The position numbers and the translations under genes are program-made. The notes below the pieces were generated by a model, which worked only from the letters and a program-made list of their open reading frames with translations, was not told the origin of the DNA and did not search any database. From NCBI GenBank assembly GCA_012845835.1, contig JABAKD010000027.1, positions 5,821,465-5,885,464 on the forward strand: 64,000 nucleotides of DNA. Reading direction: 5' to 3'. Below are positions 54,918-64,000 of the stretch, in pieces (the first letter of the stretch is position 1; every line of letters starts with the position of its first letter). The DNA is from Undaria pinnatifida (lineage: Eukaryota > Sar > Phaeophyceae > Laminariales > Alariaceae).

Positions 54918-57723
54918 AGACACGCGGCAATCGGCAGAGACATGCGGGGTTTCTGCTGGCTGAGGGGCTAGATTTTTTGTGGTTGAAGCGGGGGTGGGGG
55001 AGGAGAGAGGGGAGGAGATAAGCGGGTTGGGCGGGAGGAGAATGGGGTCGCTGCTGAGCGACGAAGGCGGAAAGGGGGTGTTCACGCCGTCGTCTCTAAT
55101 CAGGCGATCGTGTTAACTAGGAGTAGCGCTAACGGGCCTTGCTCCGCGCGGGGTTTTTCTTTGTTTCTGTGTTTTTCTTTGTTTTAGTTATTTGGAGGGT
55201 ATGGATGTTTGCTTTCGGGTCGCCACTCCACGAGATGAGACGATTCGATGCCAAGCCATGATATGTTTTTTTGGTTAACGGACGGCCTACCTTTTGGGTT
55301 TCAGAGGCTTGTGTTTTGTTTTGTTTTTATCTTCTCTTTTTTCATTTTTCCTGTGCTTAACCCTCTGTCTGAAGGATCATGGATGACCCGTAGCTACCGG
55401 TAGCTGTGGTAATCGATTTCCGGCCAATTGTTGAGGAGGGTGTGATAAGTCTCTTGCCACCGACGATGGAGGGAGGTGATAAATCTTGTGGCTCTGGGGA
55501 GGGAGGGGGGGGGTGAAAAATGTCACGGCTTTGGGGGAGGGAGGGGGGGTAATAAAGCTCACGGCTCCAGGGAGGGAGGGGGGTGATAATCTCACGGCTC
55601 CGGGTGGAGAGGGCGGGTGATTTAACCTCGCAGCCCCGGGTAGATAGGGAGTGATAAATCTCACGGCTCCAGGGAATGACGGGGGGTGATGAATCTCACG
55701 GCTCCAGGGAAGAAGGGGGGGTGATAAATCTCACGGCTACGGGGGTCAGGAACAAGCTTCCCCTCGGTAGCAGGGCTTCGGTAGAGGCTAATTACCGTAC
55801 GGTCAGTACAGTAGGAGCACCATGCCCGCGGCCACGTGGCGACCTATTTGGGGGAGGAGACGACGCTCCAAAGCCGTGGGAAATTAACGGGGAAAGCGTT
55901 TCGTTAAAATTTTGGCGTATTCGCGGGGGGGAGGGGGCGGGGGGAGGACTGTGTAGGTGGGCTGGTGCGGTCGTGGGCGGACCGCGCTTTGCGTTGTTTT
56001 ATTTTGTTTTTCGACGAGGGTACGGCGGGGGGGTAGGTGGGGGGGGTCTCGCGAGCTCTAATGTCTTTCGGTAAGGGATTTGTCAACGTTTGATTGGTTT
56101 GTGTTTTTGCGCACGCTGCATTTTTTGCGGGCTATGCTTACGTTACGGTTTCAGATGCTTCGCACGTCGACCTGTCGAGATGCAGTCGTGCTAACTTTGT
56201 GTGGAAGGGGGTTATTTCTTGTGCAAGGGGGGGAACATTTCTGGTATGGGACTATTTCTTGCATGGCCCAGCAGCGCTGTTGGTGTGGACCGGCTGGAGA
56301 AGTTTTTTCAAAACTTTCAAAACATTGTTTATGGTGCCCACGCCCCGTCCCTGGGCGAGACTTGGTGAGGACAGGGCGCGCCTCCTTGCAGGAAAGAACG
56401 TGTACGATAGTGCGTTTTATCATGCGTGTTCCTCCAGCTCGGTACTGTAGGAAGGTTGGAAGATTTCTTGAACTTGGATCGCGGACCACATTCAATGATG
56501 AAACAAAAGTTAACGGATTTGAGCACCTACCGTACGTGGTCAGCAACAAGAAAAACACTGAGCGTGCGAAGAGCTGCTTCCTTTTGGGGTGTGGCTGGTG
56601 CCGGATGCGTGACATATTCCTGCCACGTCAACGGACTACGTTCGTAGTGGCTATTCACACCATACGAAGTAGTAGTGGCGACTTCTTCTTATGGGTACCT
56701 CTTTTGATGGCGCCGGCTTCTCTTTGACGGTTACTGATTGGACTGTTTAACGGTTGGTCTGGGTGTTTCTCCCCATTGAGAACACGCACTCCCCCGCAAA
56801 AAATGGCACCACAAGCCGCAAATCGTGCTTGCTCGTGATAATAGATGTGGTTGTGATTAGTCCCGAGAGAGACCCCAACTATTACAATACCACATTTTTA
56901 CACCTGTGTTGCTCTGCTTGCGGTTCCGTCGGCTGGTGCCCTTCCCGCCGCTTCTTGGCCTCCCATCATATTGTGGCATCCTGTCACATTAGTTTCCTTT
57001 CTGTGCGACGCATGCTTTACTGTAGAGGGGTGCAAGTGCTTTTTGTGGGGCTCCTCGATTGAGGAGAGCGCTGTATCTACGGAAGGGACTACCCCCAAAT
57101 TTTCACAGCCTGGTCTTCACCAGTCGCATGAGTGACTCTGTATCTCACTGACCGAAACACGCGAGGTGGTTAGTTTCGCGCAACTTAGGTAACCATCCCA
57201 TTAATGATTCATATCGAAAAATTAACAGCACCAACGCCTATGACCGCGAAGAACAGGATGGTCACTCGCGCGAGTGACCCCGAGCCATCGCAAAAACAAA
57301 CTTGAAAACAACATATTATAGTCTAACCCTTTTATGGTACCGTAGCTTTGGTCATCACTCGAAACACCAAAAAATAAGGCCGAGAAAAAAAGGAATAGAG
57401 GGGAGCGTTTTTTGCCTAAAATCAACACTGTTTTCTGAACGACGGAACACTTCGTTTGCAAGACAACAAGCACATCACGACATTCCAATGATATCGGTGC
57501 AACCCCTTTAGAGCCCCCAATCCCCTCCATGTATTAAATCCAAGTATTTTTGTCCCCCGAAAACAGGTTTCCAATTGTGAAGGCATCAAAGAGCCTCGCC
57601 ATTCAGAAAATAGTAACACTATTAGGCGAAAAGTGCTCCCTCCTATGGTAGCACCCGTCGTGCGTCAACACTGGCGGATAGGTTATACTAGGCAGGTGAA
57701 TACGACATCGCGATAGAAGCCAA
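54918..57723 (+). other. 3' flank of the ligase gene
   Basis: 3' UTR and intergenic DNA. AATAAA at about 55551-55556 lies inside a minisatellite and is a weak candidate for polyadenylation. From 56087 to 57723 I see no gene, repeat or structural RNA. Confidence 0.5.
55437..55745 (+). repeat. Minisatellite with a 33-37 bp unit downstream of the ligase stop
   Basis: About nine units of GTGATAAATCTCACGGCTCC plus a G-rich tail (GGGAGGGAGGGGG). Units differ by substitutions and G-tract length. Confidence 0.9.
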
Positions 57724-57850
57724 GATCTGGGTTGACGGCGTTCTTGCTTCTTCACGGACGGGACAGTCGTCAAGGAACTCCACACACTAAAACCAATATG
57801 ATAACTCCAAAGCCGCCTGGACGGGTCAAACAGCACCGTCAACCGATATC
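57724..57850. mobile_element. MITE-like element, family 2, copy 2
   Basis: Ends GATCTGGGTTGACGGCGTTC and, inverted, GATATCGGTTGACGGTGCTG, 16 of 20 matching. The interior matches copy 1 (CGTCAAGGAACTCCACACAC). Confidence 0.6.
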
Positions 57851-58255
57851 TACGGACAGAAGGGCACCCGTGGATTCGGCGTCGTATCGGTTATCCTCCA
57901 TATGTAATCATTACGGCGTCGTGCCGATCACTAGTTGGACAGATCGCCGACCGTTGGTTGGTTAGAACTAATGGTAGAAGAGGTCTTCTTCCACTCCAGA
58001 GCGGCTGGCGGCTGTCCTGTGGAGTCCGTGCCTCCCTCGATGGGTATGGCACACACGGAAGCGAAAACAGTGTCAGCGGCAGGCGAAATCGACCCGCGGC
58101 CAGTACAGTCTTCGGCAGTGGCGACGGAGGCGAAAACACGAGCGACGAACCTCCCTGGGGGAGCAGAAACGCCGTCAATCCTTATACGTGGCTCGTGGGT
58201 GCAAAAATCGTGACAATCGGTAAAGGCGAGGGGACGTCCACCCAAGACAACATGT

Positions 58256-58530
58256 TCAGTGCGGGGCACAAGCCCACCCAAGGCAGTGCTTCGGTGCGGG
58301 ATACGAGCCCACCAAAGGCAGTGCTTTCGGTGTGGGGCACGAGCCCACCCAAGGCAGTACTTTTGGTGCGGGGCACGAGCCCGCCCAAAGCAATGCTTTC
58401 GGTGTGGGGCACGAGCCCACCCAAGGCAGTGCTTTCGGTGTGGGGCACGAGCCCACCCAAGGCAGTGCTTTTGGTGCGGGGCACGAGCCCATCAAAAGGC
58501 ATTACTTTCGGTGCGGGGCATTAGCCCACC
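58256..58530 (+). repeat. 36-bp tandem repeat, about 7 units
   Basis: The unit begins GGCACGAGCCCACCCAAGGC. The 36-base period keeps frame, so all three forward frames stay open. There are no spacers, so this is not a CRISPR array. Confidence 0.95.
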
Positions 58531-58740
58531 CCAGCCGACACCCGGAATAGGAGACGCCCCCGAGTCCGGTGGAGGTTGGTCCGCCTCCTTCGCTGCGCGA
58601 ACTGGCGAGTCGGCCCTCTTTGTTGGTGAGCCCGGGTGGTGGTCTGGTATTTCGTTCTGCCGACGATGCCATATTGTTAAGGCATTGGGCGGGGACATAG
58701 AGTGTCCCCTCTGCAGGTCTGCCTATTACGCAGGTCCTCG
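58259..58740 (+). CDS. Unrecognised Cys-rich ORF, possible exon
   Basis: One frame of the 36-bp array reads CFRCGARAHPRQ repeated, giving a C-x2-C-x4-H-x3-C pattern close to a zinc knuckle but one residue short between His and the last Cys. The same frame continues past the array to FCRRCHIVKALGGDIECPLC, a pair of C-x2-C motifs like part of a RING or zinc ribbon, and meets a donor-like GTGAGT at 58741. No start codon context or neighbouring exon was found. It may equally be repeat DNA that happens to be open. Confidence 0.3.
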
Positions 58741-59880
58741 GTGAGTACTCACTTTCTTAGCCGTAGTAGAGAAACAGCTTTATTATTCCACAGAGCCCCG
58801 GATAGCATCTGACAATGCGAGGCGCATACCTCGATTACATTTCCTGACTATCCCGAAAAGAAAACGCCAACCTATCATCCAAAAACGGCCAATTATTTAT
58901 CAAATCAGACAACTACAGGCCTTTCAAGGCCGTACCTTTATTAGAGACGATGCTTATTGTCAGTTACCATCATGTCGTCACTTGATAACACTTAAAGCCA
59001 TCTGGCATATGTTGAAAGTTGCTAGTACGGCAGACAGTTTTCAGTCTGATATTTGTCGTTTATCGATGCAGTAACAAGCAGAAGTCTCAGCAGTAATATC
59101 TTAGGTATATGATACACAGCCGTTCATGGGCTAATCGTATCCGTTACCTGGTACATGTAGTACGTACTCGTATAACCTACAACACTGGACACGTCTCGAG
59201 GCTCTGTCTTTGCGCTCAGAGTTGCAGAGGTGGCACCGAAGTGTATGTTAAGATCACTCGTGAAGAAGAAAGAATACAGTTTGAAAGTGGCGCTTATGTG
59301 GCCAAAATATGGAAACGAAGGAGAGTGAAAGGGGTGGGCGATGCCTTCCCTCGTTGTCGCGGCACAATGTCCATGCTCCGGGCAGATGTACTCTACGGGT
59401 GGTTGTACTAGCCGACCGTCCGACCTACAGCAATTCCCTGTAACTTTCCCTGCAACCTTCTTAGATGGTGGTAAGCTAGTTATCTTACAATGCATTCAAT
59501 GTCCCGAAAGATATGTTGGATACAGTGCGTCGGCGAGAAGGAACAAACTTAATCTCGCCGCATATTGTATCTCTTCGCATTTACATTAAGGTACATACTT
59601 TACTCGTGCAAAGTGACTGCACATCAACAAAGACATGGATCCCAATATCCATGTGTGGATCCTAACATCCCTAATTTAATACGCCCCCTTGATGCAAAAT
59701 CAGTTGGCTAGAGAAAGTATGAAACCTAGACAAGGAAATCGAAATACAACTAAAACCCCATATTCAGATCTGTGTATTAACAGCGTCAATATGGGTATTT
59801 AATCAAAGAACCAAATAGAGATGATGAAGGTAGTTTCCCGAGTCTACAGGAGGCATTGCTCCCGCGCCAGGCTGTGCTGA
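58741..59880. other. Non-genic stretch
   Basis: AT-richer sequence with short ORFs only. One fragment at 59341-59590 is Cys-rich but has no recognisable family. TACCTGGTA occurs at 59145. Confidence 0.5.
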
Positions 59881-59989
59881 TGCCGATGTGTCAGCCGGTG
59901 GTGCACCCACCGTTCCAGACTGCGTGCCCGAGTCGTCGACGTCCTGGCTGCGTGTAACAGCTCGTGTAGGCCTTCTCGCCACAGTAAGG

Positions 59990-60460
59990 AAGCGTGCCCC
60001 TGGACAAAAAACAACAAAGCTCTATCAAGCGATGGCAGGAAGTCTCATATTTCTGACACAGTGTATGAGTTACGACGTGGCGTTCGGTAAGATGCAATCT
60101 GCTCGTCATATGGCCAAGCCTACATCTTTACACATGGGAGCAGTCAAGAGAATCCTTCGTTACCTGCGAGGAACACCACCTCTTTCTGTTTTATTCAAGA
60201 GGGACAACAGCTTCGACCAGGTAGGCTACTGTGATGCTTCCTATGTTTAAGGAGTCCCGCAGAAAATGATATCTGTCACCGGGTCGATGGTCTTCCTGGC
60301 TGATGGTCTGGCAAACTTCTCAAGCCAGCTACAAAATATTACAGCTCAAAGTACGACGAAATCAGACCTAATCGCTATGAATACATGCACCAAGCAGGGA
60401 CTATACCTGTCCAGAATCCCGTCATTGTCCCCTTGTGCTGCTCTCCACTTCGTCGACACG
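59990..60460 (+). pseudogene. Ty1/copia reverse transcriptase-RNase H relic
   Basis: The translation KLYQAMAGSLIFLTQCMSYD, followed by AKPTSLHMGAVKRILRYLRG and GYCDASYV, is the junction of reverse transcriptase and RNase H in Ty1/copia polyproteins. A TAA interrupts right after the first RNase H Asp motif; beyond it, in a shifted frame, come GSMVFLADGLANFSSQLQN and TTKSDLIAMNTCTKQGLYL, also RNase H. Upstream polymerase motifs are missing. Confidence 0.8.
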
Positions 60461-60463
60461 TGA

Positions 60464-61440
60464 GTGAGCGTGCGTGCCAAGAGGGTCTACCACAGAAGTT
60501 CATCAACAACCGTTACTTCAGATAAGGACGAGTTCCCTAACTGTGCGAGACACCCAGAGAGCATCGTCGTTACGTTGGAGAATTGGTTGTACCCTGCTGT
60601 CAACCAACCCCCCCTGCTACGTCTAGATTTTATAAGACGCGAACATACCTGCTGTACGTTTTTAATCCAACTCCACCCCAATCCCAGTACCGCTCAGGGT
60701 TAGGAGCTCTGTTTTGCGTGGTCCATACACCGTGGTCCGTCAGCCTCGGGAAGCCCCGAGCAGCAGCTGTTTTGAAAGCAATACCCTCGGCCGTACTGCA
60801 CTGCGGCCGTTTTGCTGCCTGTTAAAGGGATCTCTGCTTTGTTCATGCCCAAATTTGTGGCCGAACCAAAATTAAAAAAGAAAAATATTTTTCGGATTGT
60901 TTTTCTCAGCGTCTACGAAGAACTGGGAGCCCACTGAAACGGTCATACCCGGTACGTAATAAGCTATAATAATTTCGCAGACGACTACGTACCAAGAACT
61001 TATTCAAGTGCTACTACTGCTGTGGTATCCGGAGTCAGCTGCTACATTCTACCGTATCATACAAGACATCTGAGTGGTTTGCTACCTGGCACATACTAAT
61101 CATTATCACCATAGGGGAATCCAACAGCAGCAGCATTTCACTCGCTCATGTCATCAAATGATTAAGGACGTTCGACGGGCGTAGCCCAGGCGATTTTCGA
61201 GATTGGTATAAACGATTGATTGTTGTGATCGGAGTATCCAGGCGCGATATCGCTAACCTCATCAAAGGGCATCCTTGACCGACTGAAGCAACATCCGGTA
61301 CGGGATCTTCACCAGCACCACCTTGAGCGCAAGCATCACAGACAGCACTCGCACAAGAAATCGCAGCTTATGAAAGGGCAGCTCAAGACCTGTACGCCAT
61401 ACTTTTCCTACTAACAGAGAAACCAGCATCTCTACTAGTC
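60464..61440. other. Stretch between copia fragments
   Basis: It may include LTR or untranslated leader sequence, since it sits between a 3' pol relic and a gag relic in the same orientation. I could not find a convincing primer-binding site or matching LTR pair. Confidence 0.35.
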
Positions 61441-61444
61441 CTCA

Positions 61445-62193
61445 AGCACGAGGATGAGACTGGGATGACCGGTTACGGACAAAAGGCCCTACGAGAGCTT
61501 GTCTCGAAGTACAACAAGGTCACTGACGAAGCGAACCGGGCGCAAATGGAAAAGCTCGTCAACTCCAACATGAAGCACGGAGACCTGGGCTCTAGTTTTA
61601 TGAAAAAGACGCTCGCGCGCTCTGAGCTCGACAAGATGGGTGAGACGATTTCCGACCGCATATTCAAGGACATATTATATGCGTTCGAGGATTCACGGCG
61701 GAGTACAAGGACATCAAGATGATGATGTACCGAGACCCGACTTTCGACATCATTCAGATGCAAAGCACGATGTGCCATATTTACTTGGACGATCTTTCCC
61801 GCAACAGCAACACCAAGGTCGCTGGTCGTGGCGTAGTCATGACTGCGGCATCGACTTGCAGTCATTACGGAAAGCAAGGGCACTACGCCCGCAACTAACT
61901 AGTTACTGCTGGAAAAGGAAGGACGACAACGACAGCAAATCTGGCGCCCACGACAAGCAGAAGAACAAGGAATCTTCAAGGGGCAAGGCAGCGTCCAACG
62001 TTGGAGCTGAGCACATGTGGTGTCGTGTACACGAGACTCCTCTCACCATGACAAGGAATGCTACAAGCAAGAAGCACCAAGCCCACCACAGAGTGGACGC
62101 GCTCACACTGCCTCTGCTGTGAAAGGCGCGAGCACACGCCCCTCCAACGACGACCATAAGCCCTTCCTTAATTTTGGCGATGATTTCAATGGA
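61445..62193 (+). pseudogene. Ty1/copia gag relic, tandem copy 1
   Basis: It encodes KALRELVSKYNKVTDEANRA and later MMMYRDPTFDIIQMQS, in different frames owing to a 1-base shift near 61692. The nucleocapsid zinc knuckle reads CSHYGKQGHYARN, so the second Cys is Tyr, and an 11-bp insertion bearing AACTAGTT adds a stop right after. Non-functional. Confidence 0.8.
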
Positions 62194-62930
62194 AAGGCCC
62201 TACAATAGCTTGTCTCGAAGTACAACAAGGTCACTGACGAAGCGAACCGGGCGCAAATGGAAAAGCTCGTCAACTCCAATATGAAGCACGGAGACCTGGG
62301 CTCTAGTTTTATGAAAAGGACGCTCGCGCGCTCTGAGCTCAACAAGATGGGTGAGACGATGTCCGACCGCATATTCAAGGACATATTATATGCGTTCGAG
62401 GATTCACGGCGGAGTTCAAGGACATCAAGATGATGATGTACCGAGACCCGACTTTCGACATCATTCAGATGCAAAGCACGATGTGCCATATTTACTTGGA
62501 CGATCTTTCCCGCAACAGCAACACCAAGGTCGCTGGTCGTGACGTAGTCATGACTGCGGCATCGACTTGCAGTCATTGCGGAAAGCAAGGGCACTACGCC
62601 CGCAACTGCTGGAAAAGGAAGGACGATAACGACAGCAAATCTGGCGCCCACGACAAGCAGAAGAACAAGGAATCTTCAAGGGGCAAGGCAGCGTCCAACG
62701 TTGGAGCTGAGCACATGTGGTGTCGTGTACACGAGACTCCTCTCACCATGACAAGGAATGCTACAAGCAAGGACACGAGACTCCTCTCACGATGACAAGG
62801 AATGTTACAAGCAAGGAGCACCACGCCTACCGCAGAGTGGACGCGCTCACACTGCCTCTGTTGTAAAAGGCGCGAGCACACGCCCCTTCAACGACGACCG
62901 AAAGCCGTCCCTTAATTTCGACGATGATTT
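62194..62930 (+). pseudogene. Ty1/copia gag relic, tandem copy 2
   Basis: It is offset by 711 bp from copy 1 and nearly identical. It keeps the intact zinc knuckle CSHCGKQGHYARNCW (C-x2-C-x4-H-x4-C) and Lys/Asp-rich tail, but shares the 1-base shift in the region before it (near 62403). A short duplication (ACACGAGACTCCTCTCAC, near 62731 and 62774) breaks the distal frame. Confidence 0.82.
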
Positions 62931-63400
62931 CAATGGGATTCGCGTTTACAGGGCTGCTGGCTGGCAGCGGCAACAGGGGTTTTCACCCCAACAGCGACAG
63001 GTTCACGATGATTGTGGACAGCGGCGCATGGGACTACTTGATAAACGAGGGGCTGATTCCAAACCTGCGGAAAAGCACGAGGGATCACAAGAAGCTAAAG
63101 GAGCCGAAGACCATCCTGACCAACGGAAACAAGAAGGTGTTCGCAACGGCAACAGGCACCATCTGGGGATATATCATCGACCAGGCTGGCCAGCCTGTTC
63201 CTGTTCGCATCTCGGCCATGTTCGTACCTGAACTGGAACGCAACATCTTCTCCTATATCAAAGCAATGCAATCAGGGGTAATCACTATCCTCGAGACGAA
63301 CCCTCACTTGCAGTTCGACAGAAACACTTCGCTTCCGCTCACCCAACACCCAAAGGACAAGGGCGTATGCTCTTTTACGACGTATTTCTTCGCACCCTGA
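62924..63400 (+). pseudogene. Ty1/copia aspartic protease segment
   Basis: FTMIVDSGAWDYLIN carries the DSGA active-site motif (63017-63028), and FVPELERNIFSYIKAMQSG matches the L-VP-L--N-FS motif downstream of the protease. It follows gag copy 2 directly. Its open frame of 158 codons is the longest in the element. Confidence 0.8.
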
Positions 63401-63479
63401 GCGGCAAGGCTGATATGTCATGAACGCCTGCTGTAGCTCATGCAGTACAGGCAAGCAACGACGCCAATCGAGGCGGTTG

Positions 63480-63855
63480 CACCTTTAAAGAGATCCGAGA
63501 ATTCTGCGACAAATCCGGCATCGCCATGGAGCATACCACGACGGCAACGCCTCAATGGAAGGGGGTATCCGCGCGGTATGGACAGAATCTTTCCACCCAA
63601 AAGGAGTGCACACTAACAGGCGGAAACAACACGCCTGAAGAGGCTACTGTCACGGAGACTGAGCGCCAACATGGTCAAATCCCGGGCATCACGCCTGAGG
63701 AAGCCACTGTCACTGAGACGGAGCGCTTTTGTGCGCTAGTCCAGGTCATGCTACACTACCACGAGAACAACCTTCTGGAAGAGGAAAAGTCATCGACAAC
63801 AGCCGGAGCGTCATCGACGGGAGCTGGAGCATCCTCATCAGAAGAACAAGCGTAA
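63480..63855 (+). pseudogene. Ty1/copia integrase scrap and Glu/Thr-rich linker
   Basis: REFCDKSGIAMEHTTTATPQ and WKGVSAR resemble the end of the copia integrase core (C---GI-HE-T-PYTPQ-NG-AER) with the catalytic Glu region degenerate. Most of the integrase is deleted. Two copies of TPEEATVTETER follow, probably the variable linker before reverse transcriptase. Confidence 0.6.
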
Positions 63856-64000
63856 TCATTATCAGATATTGGAGAATCGTCATCAAGGGCGGGAGCACTA
63901 CCGCAAGAAGTTGGGGTGTCCTTGTCAGGAGTTATACCTGCTATTTCGCCCGGGGACGCACGTTCTGCTACAGCTGGGGCCGCACCGGATGTACCGCATC

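Noticed and set aside
55551-55556. AATAAA as the ligase polyadenylation signal
   Set aside because: It is one variant unit of a minisatellite more than 600 bp after the stop; no downstream GU-rich element could be assigned.
58256-58530. CRISPR-like array
   Set aside because: Units are contiguous without unique spacers, and the sequence is eukaryotic.

Overview
The window looks like nuclear DNA from an intron-rich eukaryote, most probably a brown alga or a related stramenopile. The reasons are many medium-length GT-AG introns in a GC-rich gene, exons full of Gly/Ala/Ser and acidic low-complexity stretches, abundant C and T tracts in introns, and Ty1/copia and LINE relics. The lineage is an inference; the sequence holds no marker that settles it.

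One gene dominates. From about 3776 to the stop at 54915-54917 on the + strand lies the 3' part of a giant HECT-type E3 ubiquitin ligase of the HUWE1/TOM1/UPL1 family. I could trace 51 exons whose reading phases agree at every junction. Joined, they give 12,372 nt, that is 4,123 residues plus stop. In order they encode an armadillo-like region (exons 1-12), Gly/Ala-rich linkers, a first acidic block (exon 16), a second acidic block and ubiquitin-binding-motif repeats (exons 23-25, DUF4414-like), a helical C-terminal scaffold (exons 28-42) and a complete HECT domain (exons 43-51). The catalytic Cys is residue 4090 in this numbering, 33 residues from the end. The conserved N-terminal parts (DUF908, DUF913, UBA) were not found and should lie upstream of base 1.

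Region by region: 1-3775 holds degenerate tandem repeats and a LINE relic; 3776-38060 holds closely spaced exons 1-43; 38061-54917 holds the HECT exons, separated by larger introns loaded with repeats, including a 6.7 kb intron at 40997-47661; 54918-58740 holds minisatellites, a MITE-like element and a Cys-rich ORF that I cannot identify; 59880-64000 holds broken Ty1/copia sequence, an RT/RNase H relic followed by gag (with a 711-bp tandem duplication), protease and an integrase scrap.

The main surprises are repeat biology inside the introns: tandem duplications that copy exon-intron junctions, a LINE whose 3' ends abut poly-C tracts, two MITE-like families, a five-copy dispersed repeat, a 9-bp near-palindrome (TACCTGGTA) found 14 times outside exons, a GC-AG intron, and an intron that splits the catalytic cysteine codon. 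I found no defence system, CRISPR array or metabolic cluster.
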